NCBI RefSeq assembly: GCF_002879865.1
Contig: NZ_PNXY01000002.1
Coordinates: 408,128 to 472,127 of the forward strand
Source of the DNA: Paraburkholderia rhynchosiae
GTDB lineage: Bacteria; Pseudomonadota; Gammaproteobacteria; Burkholderiales; Burkholderiaceae
Length of the DNA: 64,000 bases
Reading direction: 5' to 3'
In this document: piece by piece, positions 50,677 to 58,821 of the stretch
Numbering within the stretch: the stretch's first letter is position 1
Layout of the letters: every line of letters starts with the position of its first letter
Position numbers and translations under genes: made by a program
Notes under the pieces: model-generated
Seen by the model: only the letters and a program-made list of their open reading frames with translations
Database searches by the model: none
Told to the model about the DNA's origin: nothing

Positions 50677-51579
50677 TCAAGTCCGGCTTCCTCGCTGCAC
50701 CGCCGCGACAAATTCCTGGCGAAACGCGTCAAAGAGCTGATTGATCCGTTCAGCCGTATCGCCGCCGAAAATCCGTGCGCGGCTTGCCATCATGTGCGTC
50801 AGTATCAGGGGCGACGGATTGTCCGGCGCAATGACCGCGAGGATCTGATCGCGCACGTCCCGCGTGACGATACCCGCCATGTCGCGGCCGAGGAGTGCCG
50901 CGCCGCCGATATCGGGATCGTGCTCGTGCCGTTCGATCAGGTCGAAGGCGTCGTCGGCATACAGCCTCTCGAGATTTCCTGCCTCACCGTACCATGCCAG
51001 CAGGAAAAGCAGATCGGTTGCGTCCTTGCGATCGACCGCGTGACGATCTTTCCAGGCGATGATCTTGAGCATTGCCTGCGCCGGAAGGGAAGCGACAGGC
51101 ACCACGAGATCGGCATCCATGCGTACCGGCACAGCGACCTGCAGCGCCTGTTCGAAGCCGGCGACGTTCATGCGGATAACCTGATCGGGCGGCCAGGCGA
51201 TTTCGCCGCCATCGTCTGCGATGCCCCCGAACGGTACGATATCGAGCCAGGTTCTGGCGCCAGTCTCAGGGGACTGGTAGTGCAGCCGGTGGGTTGCACT
51301 ACCTCGCTGCTCGAAGTGGCCCGACGTGAGCAGCGCCGTTCTCAGTGTTTCATGGCCGGCCCAGCTTTCGATGGCGATGCCGATGTCAACGTCCGCAGTG
51401 GCCCGTGTCGGTTCGATATCGTGGACGTGCGTTAGCACGATGTCGCGTGCGCTCGCCCCACCGACAAACCACGGGATGCCCTTTTCGGAAGCGGCGGCAG
51501 CTACTTCACGCAGAAGGGCCACCATTTCGGCTGGAAAAGGGCGATGGGGGCGAGGTTCAAGCGGGGAGATATTGTTCAC
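50677..51579 (-). CDS. abiEii: AbiEii-type nucleotidyltransferase toxin
   Basis: 300 aa, GTG start overlapping the antitoxin gene by 23 bases. N-terminal nucleotidyltransferase core: FVGGASARDIVL (residues ~38-49) and TADVDIGIAIE (61-71), the GSxxxRD/TxDxD-type motifs of AbiEii/DUF1814 toxins. The following segment KIIAWKDRHAVDRKDATDLLFLLAWY matches the family. AbiEii toxins inactivate tRNA/translation by transferring nucleotides and act in abortive infection and plasmid stability. Confidence 0.85.
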   Translation of the reverse strand: MNNISPLEPRPHRPFPAEMVALLREVAAAASEKGIPWFVGGASARDIVLTHVHDIEPTRATADVDIGIAIESWAGHETLRTALLTSGHFEQRGSATHRLHYQSPETGARTWLDIVPFGGIADDGGEIAWPPDQVIRMNVAGFEQALQVAVPVRMDADLVVPVASLPAQAMLKIIAWKDRHAVDRKDATDLLFLLAWYGEAGNLERLYADDAFDLIERHEHDPDIGGAALLGRDMAGIVTRDVRDQILAVIAPDNPSPLILTHMMASRARIFGGDTAERINQLFDAFRQEFVAAVQRGSRT

Positions 51580-52603
51580 GCACTAACCGGGCCGTTTCGA
51601 GATTGCGCGGGTCGCCACTCGCCACGAGATCAGCGTAGACGAGCAGGGGCGGCGCGATGTTTTGCGGAAGTCCAGCCGCAGGCTGGAGCTGGATCGGGGA
51701 CCTCAGGAATTCAATGTTGCCGTTGCGATCAGGCCGCAGGCGAGCCTTCGCTATCCACTCCCTCGGGACCTCGCTGGCACAGTATACGGTGAAGGTGGCT
51801 GGTTTCAGGTATTGCGTAAGGATGGCTGCTGCCGGCTCTCCACCAAACTGGCACCGGCCGGGAAGCTCGGGAACGTTTCTCCACCAGTCGGGGATGTCGG
51901 TGCGGAAGTGGCCGAGCTGAAGTGATCCACGCAACAGTGTCGGGTACAACGTGGTCCATTCATCGATGAGCCGGCCTGCATCGGCGAACTGCATGCCGTG
52001 CCCGCCGGGCTGCTCGATGAGGTCGCGCCGGTCCAGCATGCCGTGAATGGCATTCTGGACCGTTCCGTGGCTGACGCCGGCAACCTGGGCGATATCCCGG
52101 TAGGTTTTTTCCAGCAGCGAAGGGACGGCGAGCAGGGCGAGCGCGACGCGCAGTGTCGATCTGGTCCAGGTCGGTCTGCGTGCCTGCGGGCTGCTGTCCG
52201 TGCGTGGGCGTCCAGACACGAGAATGACGCTGTCGCCTAGAAGAAGACTGGCGTTGCCGGCCAGGTCGAGCGCATCAACCTGCATGTCGCGGCACGCGTT
52301 AATGATGTTAGGCGATAAATACGATGTCACGAGCAGGAGCCGGTCATCGTCGTCCGGCGCGGCCTGCGCGCGGAGAGCGGCCAAGGTGCCGTAGCGGTCG
52401 ATCGTCCGCTTGACATGCGCAAGGCGTTTGTAGCGGCGGGTGCCGACATGGAACTCCAGTACTGCATCCGCGCCGGATCGGGGTGGCGCCTTGCGCAGGT
52501 GGACAGGAACGCCGGTCGCATCGCCGAACGCGGTGGCGGCAGCTTCCAGCAGAGGAGACAGATCGTGGTCGGCCGGATGCATGGCAAGGTCGCGGTTGTC
52601 CAA
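51557..52603 (-). CDS. abiEi: AbiEi-type antitoxin/regulator
   Basis: 348 aa with a TTG start, or 341 from the ATG at 52582 (start uncertain). The region LLAVPSLLEKTYRDIAQVAGVSHGTVQNAIHGMLDRRDLI is a winged helix (residues ~150-200) as in AbiEi, and the C-terminal part is the antitoxin domain. The inverted repeats immediately upstream fit autorepression by AbiEi. It pairs with the downstream AbiEii toxin: a type IV toxin-antitoxin system that would stabilise the element and may defend against phage. Confidence 0.8.
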   Translation of the reverse strand: MDNRDLAMHPADHDLSPLLEAAATAFGDATGVPVHLRKAPPRSGADAVLEFHVGTRRYKRLAHVKRTIDRYGTLAALRAQAAPDDDDRLLLVTSYLSPNIINACRDMQVDALDLAGNASLLLGDSVILVSGRPRTDSSPQARRPTWTRSTLRVALALLAVPSLLEKTYRDIAQVAGVSHGTVQNAIHGMLDRRDLIEQPGGHGMQFADAGRLIDEWTTLYPTLLRGSLQLGHFRTDIPDWWRNVPELPGRCQFGGEPAAAILTQYLKPATFTVYCASEVPREWIAKARLRPDRNGNIEFLRSPIQLQPAAGLPQNIAPPLLVYADLVASGDPRNLETARLVREQYLPA

Positions 52604-52723
52604 TTTTATTCATTGTACACGTACCGTGGACGGCGTGACATTTTGGATGCGACCCGGTTTGTCCAAAAATACGGCTCGTCCACGTTCCGTGGACAGGGGC
52701 GAATTTTGGACGCGAGGCTCTTT
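52604..52723 (-). promoter_or_regulatory. abiE operator/promoter region with inverted repeats
   Basis: TTTTGGA (52641-52647), TCCAAAA (52662-52668) and TTTTGGA(C) (52704-52711) are alternating copies, and TCCACG-ttc-CGTGGA (52679-52693) is a perfect palindrome with further CCGTGGAC copies. This arrangement, upstream of abiEi, is what cooperative AbiEi binding and autoregulation would need. Confidence 0.6.
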
Positions 52724-53200
52724 CTACGGGGATGGCTCGTCGCGAGGATTGACGCTGCCGGCAGGGGCGCCTTTTGCCGCCCGGGTTGAAGTAACCGGCG
52801 TTTGCTCCGATGGCCGAGCTAGCCCGAAGTGAGCTATCCGGGGCGGACCGGCCGGCACCGTTCGTACCGCACGGGCTTCCCAGCCTGCGGCGCGAAATAC
52901 CAGCGCGGTGTCCACCCTGTCGACGACGACATAAGGCGGGTCGGGACGCCAGCGCATGAGCACCAGGCCGCCTGGCATGTCGGCGAAGATGGCCGGCACG
53001 TGTTCCGGTTCGTCGAACTGCAGGTAGATGTGCTGGCCGTCGTCGAACACCTGATTCGGTCGTACTTCGGCGGCGCCGCTCAGACGCCAGTCAAAATCAT
53101 AGACCGGCCCCGTAGTGGGCGGCGGCTCGGCGCAGGCCGTCTGGAGCAAGCAGCCCAGGATCAGCAAGGTTGCAGAAAACGCGGTGGTTGGATGTTTCAT
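52724..53200 (-). CDS. T4SS lipoprotein with VirB9 C-terminal-like domain
   Basis: 158 aa with a lipoprotein-type signal peptide (KHPTTAFSATLLILGCLLQTAC; the lipobox is slightly irregular). The remainder aligns with the C-terminal domain of the neighbouring VirB9: VFDDGQHIYLQFDEPEHVPAIFADM against VFDDGRFTYLQLPHQAELPAILLMD, then a further strand pattern. It overlaps the virB10 stop (ATGA) and would be exported to the outer membrane, taking the place of VirB7. A VirB9-CTD-carrying lipoprotein of this kind may close the outer-membrane ring. Confidence 0.75.
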   Translation of the reverse strand: MKHPTTAFSATLLILGCLLQTACAEPPPTTGPVYDFDWRLSGAAEVRPNQVFDDGQHIYLQFDEPEHVPAIFADMPGGLVLMRWRPDPPYVVVDRVDTALVFRAAGWEARAVRTVPAGPPRIAHFGLARPSEQTPVTSTRAAKGAPAGSVNPRDEPSP

Positions 53201-54531
53201 CGATTGCAGCTCCCGTCAGTGACGTTGGGCGGCAGCATCATGTCCCGCTGTGTAATGAATGTGATGCGTTGACCGGGCTCCAGCTTCAGGGTCGGCTGGA
53301 TGTTCATGTTGCGCTGGAGAATGGTCTGGGTCGTTTGCGACAGGGACTGTGCTGCCGCTTCCGACAGATCGGTCGACGCGCCTCCGTTGATGTTGATCGT
53401 GGTGCCGCTCTGCTGACTCTGGTTGTGGCCGATCCACGCGCCGACGCCGGCGATCAGGAAGGTCGACCCGAAGATCCTGAAGAAATGGTTATTGACCTCG
53501 GCGCTGACGCCCGCCTCGCCGTCGGGATCATTGCCCGTGAGTCCATCGAGACGCATGGTCGCGTGCCGGAAGATCATCCGGGTGGCAGCCATGAGCATCA
53601 GGTCCTGGCCGATTGCCACGTTGTTGTTCGTCCGCCCAAGAATCCGGGTTCCCTTCGGGATCAGCTTGCAGTTGCCATCGATACTGTCGTAGATGTCGCG
53701 ATCGACCATCGCGCGGAAGGTACCCGGCATGTCGCTTTTCGCGCCCTGCAGGATCACCGTGGGAATCGGTGTGCCACCCAGTACCATATACGGTGATCTG
53801 AGCGGGATGGGGACCAGTGGTTTTTCGTCACTGGTCTCATCCCCTTGCTGTTTCAGCCAGTCGGTGTTGCGCCGGTCTGTCTCGCTCGCGACACTCTGCA
53901 AAGGGGGCGGCGCTGTACCGCGCGCGGCGTTGGCTGCACCGCCGGATGCAACGGCAGGTTCGGACAGGTTCGCGAAATTTTCTGAAATCGGATTGGAGCC
54001 CTCGGCACTGGATGTCCGTGCGGGCGCGTCCTGCAGGTCACGCGTTGCATCTTCGTACGCGACAAGCGACTGGTTCTGCATTGCTTCCATCTGCCGTTCA
54101 AGGGCAAGACGGTCAGCATCGCGGTTCACAGCCGGCTGAGTGGCGTTGCGATTGTTGGGAGGAAGTGGACCTGCGTCATCTCCGGGCACTCCCTTGGGGA
54201 TACCGTCAAGCGGCGTGCCGCCGAGCGGAGCGCTGGCCGTTTCGCTGCCGGCACGAGCCATCGCGAGATTGCGCTGGTCCTCGAGCCGCTTGCGCAGCGC
54301 ATCAGGCGACGCCCTTGGCTGTCGGGCCTCGGCCTCGAGCTGCTCCCTCGCGCGTCGTTCGGCAGCAGTCTCATGCGGGTGAGACAGCGCGTGAACGAGC
54401 ACAATCGCGACCAGTGCCGATCCCAGCGCGACGAGCAGCATCTTTGCGAGATCGCGCCGAACGCGCGTCAGGCGTGCAGTGTCGGGCGTGATCGGGGACC
54501 CGCTGTGACCGCTGTTTTCGGGAGGAACCAT
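53197..54531 (-). CDS. virB10: VirB10/TrbI-type conjugal transfer protein
   Basis: 444 aa. N-terminal cytoplasmic tail, one membrane helix at ~30-48 (MLLVALGSALVAIVLVHAL), a long Pro/Ala-rich periplasmic linker with coiled-coil stretches, then the VirB10 beta-barrel (PLRSPYMVLGGTPIPTVILQGAKSDMPGTFRAMVDRDIYDS; LIPKGTRILGRTNNNVAIGQDLMLMAATRMIF). It spans both membranes of the T4SS, linking the inner complex with the VirB9 ring. Sits between virB9 and the VirB9-like lipoprotein. Confidence 0.93.
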   Translation of the reverse strand: MVPPENSGHSGSPITPDTARLTRVRRDLAKMLLVALGSALVAIVLVHALSHPHETAAERRAREQLEAEARQPRASPDALRKRLEDQRNLAMARAGSETASAPLGGTPLDGIPKGVPGDDAGPLPPNNRNATQPAVNRDADRLALERQMEAMQNQSLVAYEDATRDLQDAPARTSSAEGSNPISENFANLSEPAVASGGAANAARGTAPPPLQSVASETDRRNTDWLKQQGDETSDEKPLVPIPLRSPYMVLGGTPIPTVILQGAKSDMPGTFRAMVDRDIYDSIDGNCKLIPKGTRILGRTNNNVAIGQDLMLMAATRMIFRHATMRLDGLTGNDPDGEAGVSAEVNNHFFRIFGSTFLIAGVGAWIGHNQSQQSGTTININGGASTDLSEAAAQSLSQTTQTILQRNMNIQPTLKLEPGQRITFITQRDMMLPPNVTDGSCNR

Positions 54532-54533
54532 GA

Positions 54534-55562
54534 TCAGGGCTTCCCGTAGACGTTCTTCATAAGCCCCGAATCGCAGCCGAACAGCCCGCAGCCTTTGCCC
54601 TGGCCATTGAAGATCCGCACCTCCTCCTTGCCGCGTTTGAGCAGCAGGCCGTATGGAACGGTCTGCTGGACTTCGTAGAAATCGTTGCCGAGCGGAATGA
54701 AGCTGGCGATTTCCGCTTCGCGCTTGTCATCCATCAGCAGGATGGCTGGCAGTTCCGCCTGATGCGGAAGCTGGAGGTAAGTGAACCGTCCGTCATCGAA
54801 CACAATCACGGGGGCGAACTGCGCGCGCCCCTCGACGCGGTAGTCGAAGTTGGCGTGATCGAGCGCAATGTGGGGGCCATCCGGCCTGGCTCTACCTGAC
54901 ACTGTTTGTCCTGCGGGCAACGCGTTACCCGAACCTTCAGCAGTGTTATTCGAGGGCACATTTCCGGGATATTCGATGCCGAACGGTGAGACATTTCGTG
55001 CTGCCGTCTGCGTGTCGGTATCGAGGTAGTGCCAGGAGACCCGGTGATAGACCTTGCCCTCGTCCGACGAGCGCAGACCGAGCTCGTATCGCCGCCGGGA
55101 CGTGATGATGGTGGCCGCATTCTCGAGTCCGGGAAGCCGGGCTTCGATGAATACATCGCGCTTCGTGATCGCTGTATGTTGGAGCCAGCGCTTGCCGGTA
55201 TCGGACAGATAGACGCCGACGACTTCCTCGTCCGGCGCGAAAACAAGGTGGGTCTCCTGACTGGTTCGCACGAGCACCGGGTACGAGTAGTCCGGATCGT
55301 AGTCGTACACGACGAGCGACGCATCATCGGGTGCGGGGTAGGGGCCGTTGATCGCGGTACGCTGTGACGCACCCCGCCGGTGTCGCATCGACGCAGGGTG
55401 GCGGGGCGTCGCGCTGTCAGCTTGCGCCTGCGCTGCCGACGGCAGGCCCGGCGGCAGGGGAGAGGACGGGACCGTAACCGACGATGTAGATTGCCCGTAA
55501 GCGCTCGCCATGACGGCACTGAGCAGCATCGCGAAGCATGTGACGGATGCAATGACATTCAT
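54534..55562 (-). CDS. virB9: VirB9/TrbG-type conjugal transfer protein
   Basis: 342 aa with a signal peptide (MNVIASVTCFAMLLSAVMASAYG). VVYDYDPDYSYPVLVRTSQETHLVFAPDEEVVGVYLSD and FDYRVEGRAQFAPVIVFDDGRFTYLQLPHQAELPAIL are the N- and C-terminal halves of the VirB9 fold. It belongs to the outer-membrane core ring with VirB10 and the lipoprotein. Its ATG overlaps the virB8 stop. Confidence 0.9.
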   Translation of the reverse strand: MNVIASVTCFAMLLSAVMASAYGQSTSSVTVPSSPLPPGLPSAAQAQADSATPRHPASMRHRRGASQRTAINGPYPAPDDASLVVYDYDPDYSYPVLVRTSQETHLVFAPDEEVVGVYLSDTGKRWLQHTAITKRDVFIEARLPGLENAATIITSRRRYELGLRSSDEGKVYHRVSWHYLDTDTQTAARNVSPFGIEYPGNVPSNNTAEGSGNALPAGQTVSGRARPDGPHIALDHANFDYRVEGRAQFAPVIVFDDGRFTYLQLPHQAELPAILLMDDKREAEIASFIPLGNDFYEVQQTVPYGLLLKRGKEEVRIFNGQGKGCGLFGCDSGLMKNVYGKP

Positions 55563-56320
55563 TGCGAGGCTCCCGGATTGACGCCCAGGTAGGGCGTGAG
55601 ACTGAAATGGGTGATGCGCAGGCCGATCGGGTTGTCCTTCTCTTCGCCGGGTTTCAGGGTTTCAGGCGCGAGCAGGAAGCTGATGGTGAGCAGCATCTGT
55701 TTCGGTCGAGACGGCTTGCCGTTGACGCTCTCGATGAGCGTGAAGATCAGGTACGCGACCTGGCCGTCGGGCGAAAACGAGGTCGAGTTCTCGACGAATT
55801 CGCGGGTGAGCCCGGGCATCTGCACGACACGTTGCGCGACAGGATCAGTCACCGTGATCCAGGTCTCGAGTTCCCGCGTCGCGGCGCCTGAGGTCCAGCC
55901 GAACGCAGCCGGAATCTGCCGGGTGAGCGTGTCCTGACTGTCGGCCTCGATCGTGAAGACACGCGATGCCCATTTCACCAGGAAATAGCGCCTGTTTGCC
56001 GCTGTCGCCGAATAGGTTTCGGCGTAACGGTCCGAGACCCACACCGCGCCGCTCTTCTCGTCATGCTCGACGAAATAGGGGCGCGGACCACTATGCGTGC
56101 CTTGCACGATCAGTGCGGCGCATTCACCGGCGGCGATCAGCGCGAAGGCGGCGGCCACCTTGATCGCGAGACGCTTCTCCCACACTGGGCGCTGGAATGC
56201 TGCGAACCATGCGGCCACGCCTTCTCCAGTGTTGGGCGGCGCGCTGAGTTCGGTACGAGCAGCAGCGGTGACGCAGCCAGAATGTGGCCGATGCGATCGT
56301 GGCGTTTGTTCGTCCAACAT
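55559..56320 (-). CDS. virB8: VirB8/TrbF-type conjugal transfer protein
   Basis: 253 aa; GGAGGT precedes the ATG at 56320. A membrane helix at ~52-72 (IKVAAAFALIAAGECAALIV) is followed by the periplasmic VirB8 domain (VSDRYAETYSATAANRRYFLVKWASRVFTIEAD; TFSLTPYLGVN at the end region). It nucleates the inner-membrane complex of the T4SS. The first gene of the second half of the operon, after the inserted plus-strand gene. Confidence 0.9.
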   Translation of the reverse strand: MLDEQTPRSHRPHSGCVTAAARTELSAPPNTGEGVAAWFAAFQRPVWEKRLAIKVAAAFALIAAGECAALIVQGTHSGPRPYFVEHDEKSGAVWVSDRYAETYSATAANRRYFLVKWASRVFTIEADSQDTLTRQIPAAFGWTSGAATRELETWITVTDPVAQRVVQMPGLTREFVENSTSFSPDGQVAYLIFTLIESVNGKPSRPKQMLLTISFLLAPETLKPGEEKDNPIGLRITHFSLTPYLGVNPGASQ

Positions 56321-56395
56321 CGGTCATACCTCCGCGCAGACTCGCGCGTGCGGTGCTACACTAAAACGCAATTCATCTGCTGCGAGGGTGCAGCC

Positions 56396-56668
56396 GTGGC
56401 CAGACTCAAAATCATCCTGCTGTATTTCGCGTTGCCAATTCTCCTGTTCGCGGCGTTCGTCCTGTATCAGGTTGGCGCGCAGCGTTTCGGCGTCGCAATG
56501 ATGCTCGCAGGCGCCGTCGTGTTCCTGATCTGGTCGTGGATCAGCACCACGCCGAAGGAGCGGGAGGCCTCGCGGATGGCGGACGACGAGCAACGACGTA
56601 GAGCGAACGACGACTGGAACTCGGTCTACTCGATCCAGCAGGCAAATGACCATCGGCAACATCGCTAA
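56396..56668 (+). CDS. small two-helix membrane protein in the virB operon, opposite strand
   Basis: 90 aa from a GTG with GAGGG upstream. Two membrane helices (LKIILLYFALPILLFAAFVLYQV and GVAMMLAGAVVFLIWSWI) are followed by a charged tail (TTPKEREASRMADDEQRRRAND). It lies between virB6 and virB8 but is read against them, so it is independently controlled. Small membrane proteins in this position in T4SS operons can be entry-exclusion proteins; this role is a guess. Confidence 0.65.
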   Translation: MARLKIILLYFALPILLFAAFVLYQVGAQRFGVAMMLAGAVVFLIWSWISTTPKEREASRMADDEQRRRANDDWNSVYSIQQANDHRQHR

Positions 56669-56676
56669 CCTCATCG

Positions 56677-57705
56677 TTATTTCAGCGCGTTTGGCGTTAT
56701 CCGACGGCCAAGCGCGCCCTTACCGAAGTTGCTGAGACCAGCTCCTCCGCCGCCAGAAATCAATCCTTTGGCAATGTCCGGCACCTGCCACATCATGAAA
56801 GCTCCCACGCCGCAAACGAGCGCGAGTGCCAGCATTCCGAGGTAGTTCGTGGCGTAATACGCGTCGCTGTTCGTGCCGCTTTGCAACGCGGTCTGTTGCA
56901 CGAGTCCCTGGATGCCGGGCAGTACACCGGTATAGACGATCGCCATCATCAACCAGGCCACGACCTTGAACAGCCCTGCGGAGATCGTGAAGCGGAGCCA
57001 CCCGTCGAAGAGGAATTCACCAGCGGGCGGCACATACCAGGGAATAAGTACCGGGCCGAGGCAGAAGGCAATGTCGAGGAGAAACGAGCCGAACTGCACG
57101 ATTACGACGAAGATCAAGGTCATCAGCGTGATCGCGATGATCGCGAGCGACTTTGCAAGGAATGCGAGCAGGACCAACGGCAGGTTCCGGATGAGCGTCC
57201 AAATGGAACTTAAGCCCGCCGAGTTCGCGCCCGCGTCACCCGCCGCACCGCATTCCTGATGTTCGCTGTTCGGAATCACGACGCCTTCGGGCGTGACGTC
57301 GGGCACTTCCTCGCAGACTTGCGCCGCTTCGGTTCGGACGCCCTGCATGATGGTCGATGCCGCATTGACAAGCGCACGCAGCAGGTCGCCCGGATTGCCG
57401 TCGCCGCCGGACACGCGTGAGGCCATCGTCTGCATGTTGACGACGAAATAGCTATGAACCGTTGTGCTCCACGCCGTGAGCAGCACCAGGATGACCGCGC
57501 ACCTGATCAGATGGCGGAACAGGTTTGCGAAGAAGCCGGGGAAGTCGCCCTCGAGCAGCCACAGAAACACGTGCCAGGTGGCCATGACGAGACCCAACGC
57601 CGCAAGCAGGTCCAGGCCATCGGACAGAAACAGCGTCTGCAGGCTCATGCCTTTCGCCTGCATCGTCGCGAACAGCGTGTTCAGCACCGAGATGACGTCG
57701 TTCAT
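56677..57705 (-). CDS. virB6: VirB6/TrbL-type conjugal transfer protein
   Basis: 342 aa with several membrane helices (LFLSDGLDLLAALGLVMATWHVFLWLL; LLVLLAFLAKSLAIIAITLMTLIFVVIVQF; GLFKVVAWLMMAIVYTGVLPG; GMLALALVCGVGAFMMW). It keeps the large periplasmic loop with several Cys seen in this family. Inner-membrane pore component of the T4SS. The stop is only 8 bases from the end of the convergent small gene. Confidence 0.88.
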   Translation of the reverse strand: MNDVISVLNTLFATMQAKGMSLQTLFLSDGLDLLAALGLVMATWHVFLWLLEGDFPGFFANLFRHLIRCAVILVLLTAWSTTVHSYFVVNMQTMASRVSGGDGNPGDLLRALVNAASTIMQGVRTEAAQVCEEVPDVTPEGVVIPNSEHQECGAAGDAGANSAGLSSIWTLIRNLPLVLLAFLAKSLAIIAITLMTLIFVVIVQFGSFLLDIAFCLGPVLIPWYVPPAGEFLFDGWLRFTISAGLFKVVAWLMMAIVYTGVLPGIQGLVQQTALQSGTNSDAYYATNYLGMLALALVCGVGAFMMWQVPDIAKGLISGGGGAGLSNFGKGALGRRITPNALK

Positions 57706-57723
57706 CGCGCGGCTTCCTGATGT

Positions 57724-58011
57724 TCAGCGCAGAGCGCCTGCCAGGCGCGCCATTGCCAGCAGCGTTGCGAGCGGCAGGGCGAGCCAGCCTGCTGCGAACA
57801 CCTGGGGGTTGTCGGCGTGCAGGAGCAGCAGTCCGGTGAGCAACGACAGCCGGATGTTGCAGGTGATCCGCCGGTCAAAGCGCCACGTCTCGTTGCGCTC
57901 GTCACCGATGGTCAGGCCGTGCTCACGATAGGCACGCATGCCCTTGAGCACGACGCGCAGTTCGGTCGGTGTCGTACAGAGAGAACGGACCAGCCAGCGC
58001 AGTATCATCAT
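57724..58011 (-). CDS. small inner-membrane protein between virB5 and virB6
   Basis: 95 aa, GGGAG upstream. A charged N-terminal half (MMILRWLVRSLCTTPTELRVVLKGMRAYREHGLTIGDERNETWRF) is followed by a hydrophobic helix (LSLLTGLLLLHADNPQVFAAGWLALPLATLLAMARL). The slot between virB5 and virB6 in P-type T4SS operons often holds a small exclusion or assembly protein (TrbK/EexN-like slot). No family match claimed. Confidence 0.6.
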   Translation of the reverse strand: MMILRWLVRSLCTTPTELRVVLKGMRAYREHGLTIGDERNETWRFDRRITCNIRLSLLTGLLLLHADNPQVFAAGWLALPLATLLAMARLAGALR

Positions 58012-58020
58012 CGTCTCCCA

Positions 58021-58821
58021 TTACTGATCCTGCAGCAGGTCGAAGTCAGGCGCGCCCTGCGTCGTCTGCTGCTCCTGCTGGTTGGTCAGCCCCATCGCCG
58101 CGGCCCGCGCAGCTGCGAGTTGCGCTGCAGTTCCCTGGGCCTGCGCCTCACCGGCCCGATCCTGCATCTGCTGCGCGACCTGGCGTTGCATGAGCGCGTG
58201 CAGGTCCACCATTTCGCCGGCCAGGACGTTGGACTGCTGGTTCAGCATCTGCAGGCCCTGCACGGTGCCGGCGACGTTGGGAATCTGCGACTGGATCTGC
58301 TGCAGGTTCTGCGCGCGGGTAGTGAGCGCGTCGACGTTCTGCATGTCCTGGGTCAACTGCTGCTGATAGATTCCGCCGCGCGTCGAGGCAAGCGACGTAT
58401 AGGCCGACAGCCACTGCGCCGGCGACATGCCGGTCGTATTCATCTCCGACAGGCTGCGTCCGAAGAGGCTGCTCGTGGCGTTCGCTGCCTGCTGCAACTG
58501 CGAGATCGCCGTGGACAACGACTGGAAGTTCGAAATCTGCGTGCGGTAGGGGCCGATCGTCTGGTCGATCATCAATGCCGGTACCTGCTTCAGGTTCTGG
58601 ACCATCGTCACGTACTGCTGCAGGCGCGTGATCTGCGCCTGGACATTCTGCTCGACCATCTGCGCCTGCTGGGCGACCGACGAGACGAGCTCAGCGTGGT
58701 TCAGGAGTTGCGTGATTTCCGTAGCGCCGGTCATGCCGCCACCGGCCCGGGCGGTGCCGATAAACAAGAGCATGCCGACAGCAAGCGAAGCGCGAGCGAG
58801 CCGGAACGGGGTATCACGCAT
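58021..58821 (-). CDS. virB5: VirB5/TrbJ-type conjugal transfer protein
   Basis: 266 aa from the ATG at 58821 (MRDTPFRLARASLAVGMLLFIGTARA, signal peptide). The rest is long amphipathic helices rich in Gln/Asn/Ala (LLNHAELVSSVAQQAQMVEQNVQAQITRLQQYVTMVQNLKQV), as in TrbJ/VirB5 pilus-tip adhesins. Overlaps the virB4 stop by eight bases. The minor pilus component that contacts recipient cells. Confidence 0.85.
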   Translation of the reverse strand: MRDTPFRLARASLAVGMLLFIGTARAGGGMTGATEITQLLNHAELVSSVAQQAQMVEQNVQAQITRLQQYVTMVQNLKQVPALMIDQTIGPYRTQISNFQSLSTAISQLQQAANATSSLFGRSLSEMNTTGMSPAQWLSAYTSLASTRGGIYQQQLTQDMQNVDALTTRAQNLQQIQSQIPNVAGTVQGLQMLNQQSNVLAGEMVDLHALMQRQVAQQMQDRAGEAQAQGTAAQLAAARAAAMGLTNQQEQQTTQGAPDFDLLQDQ

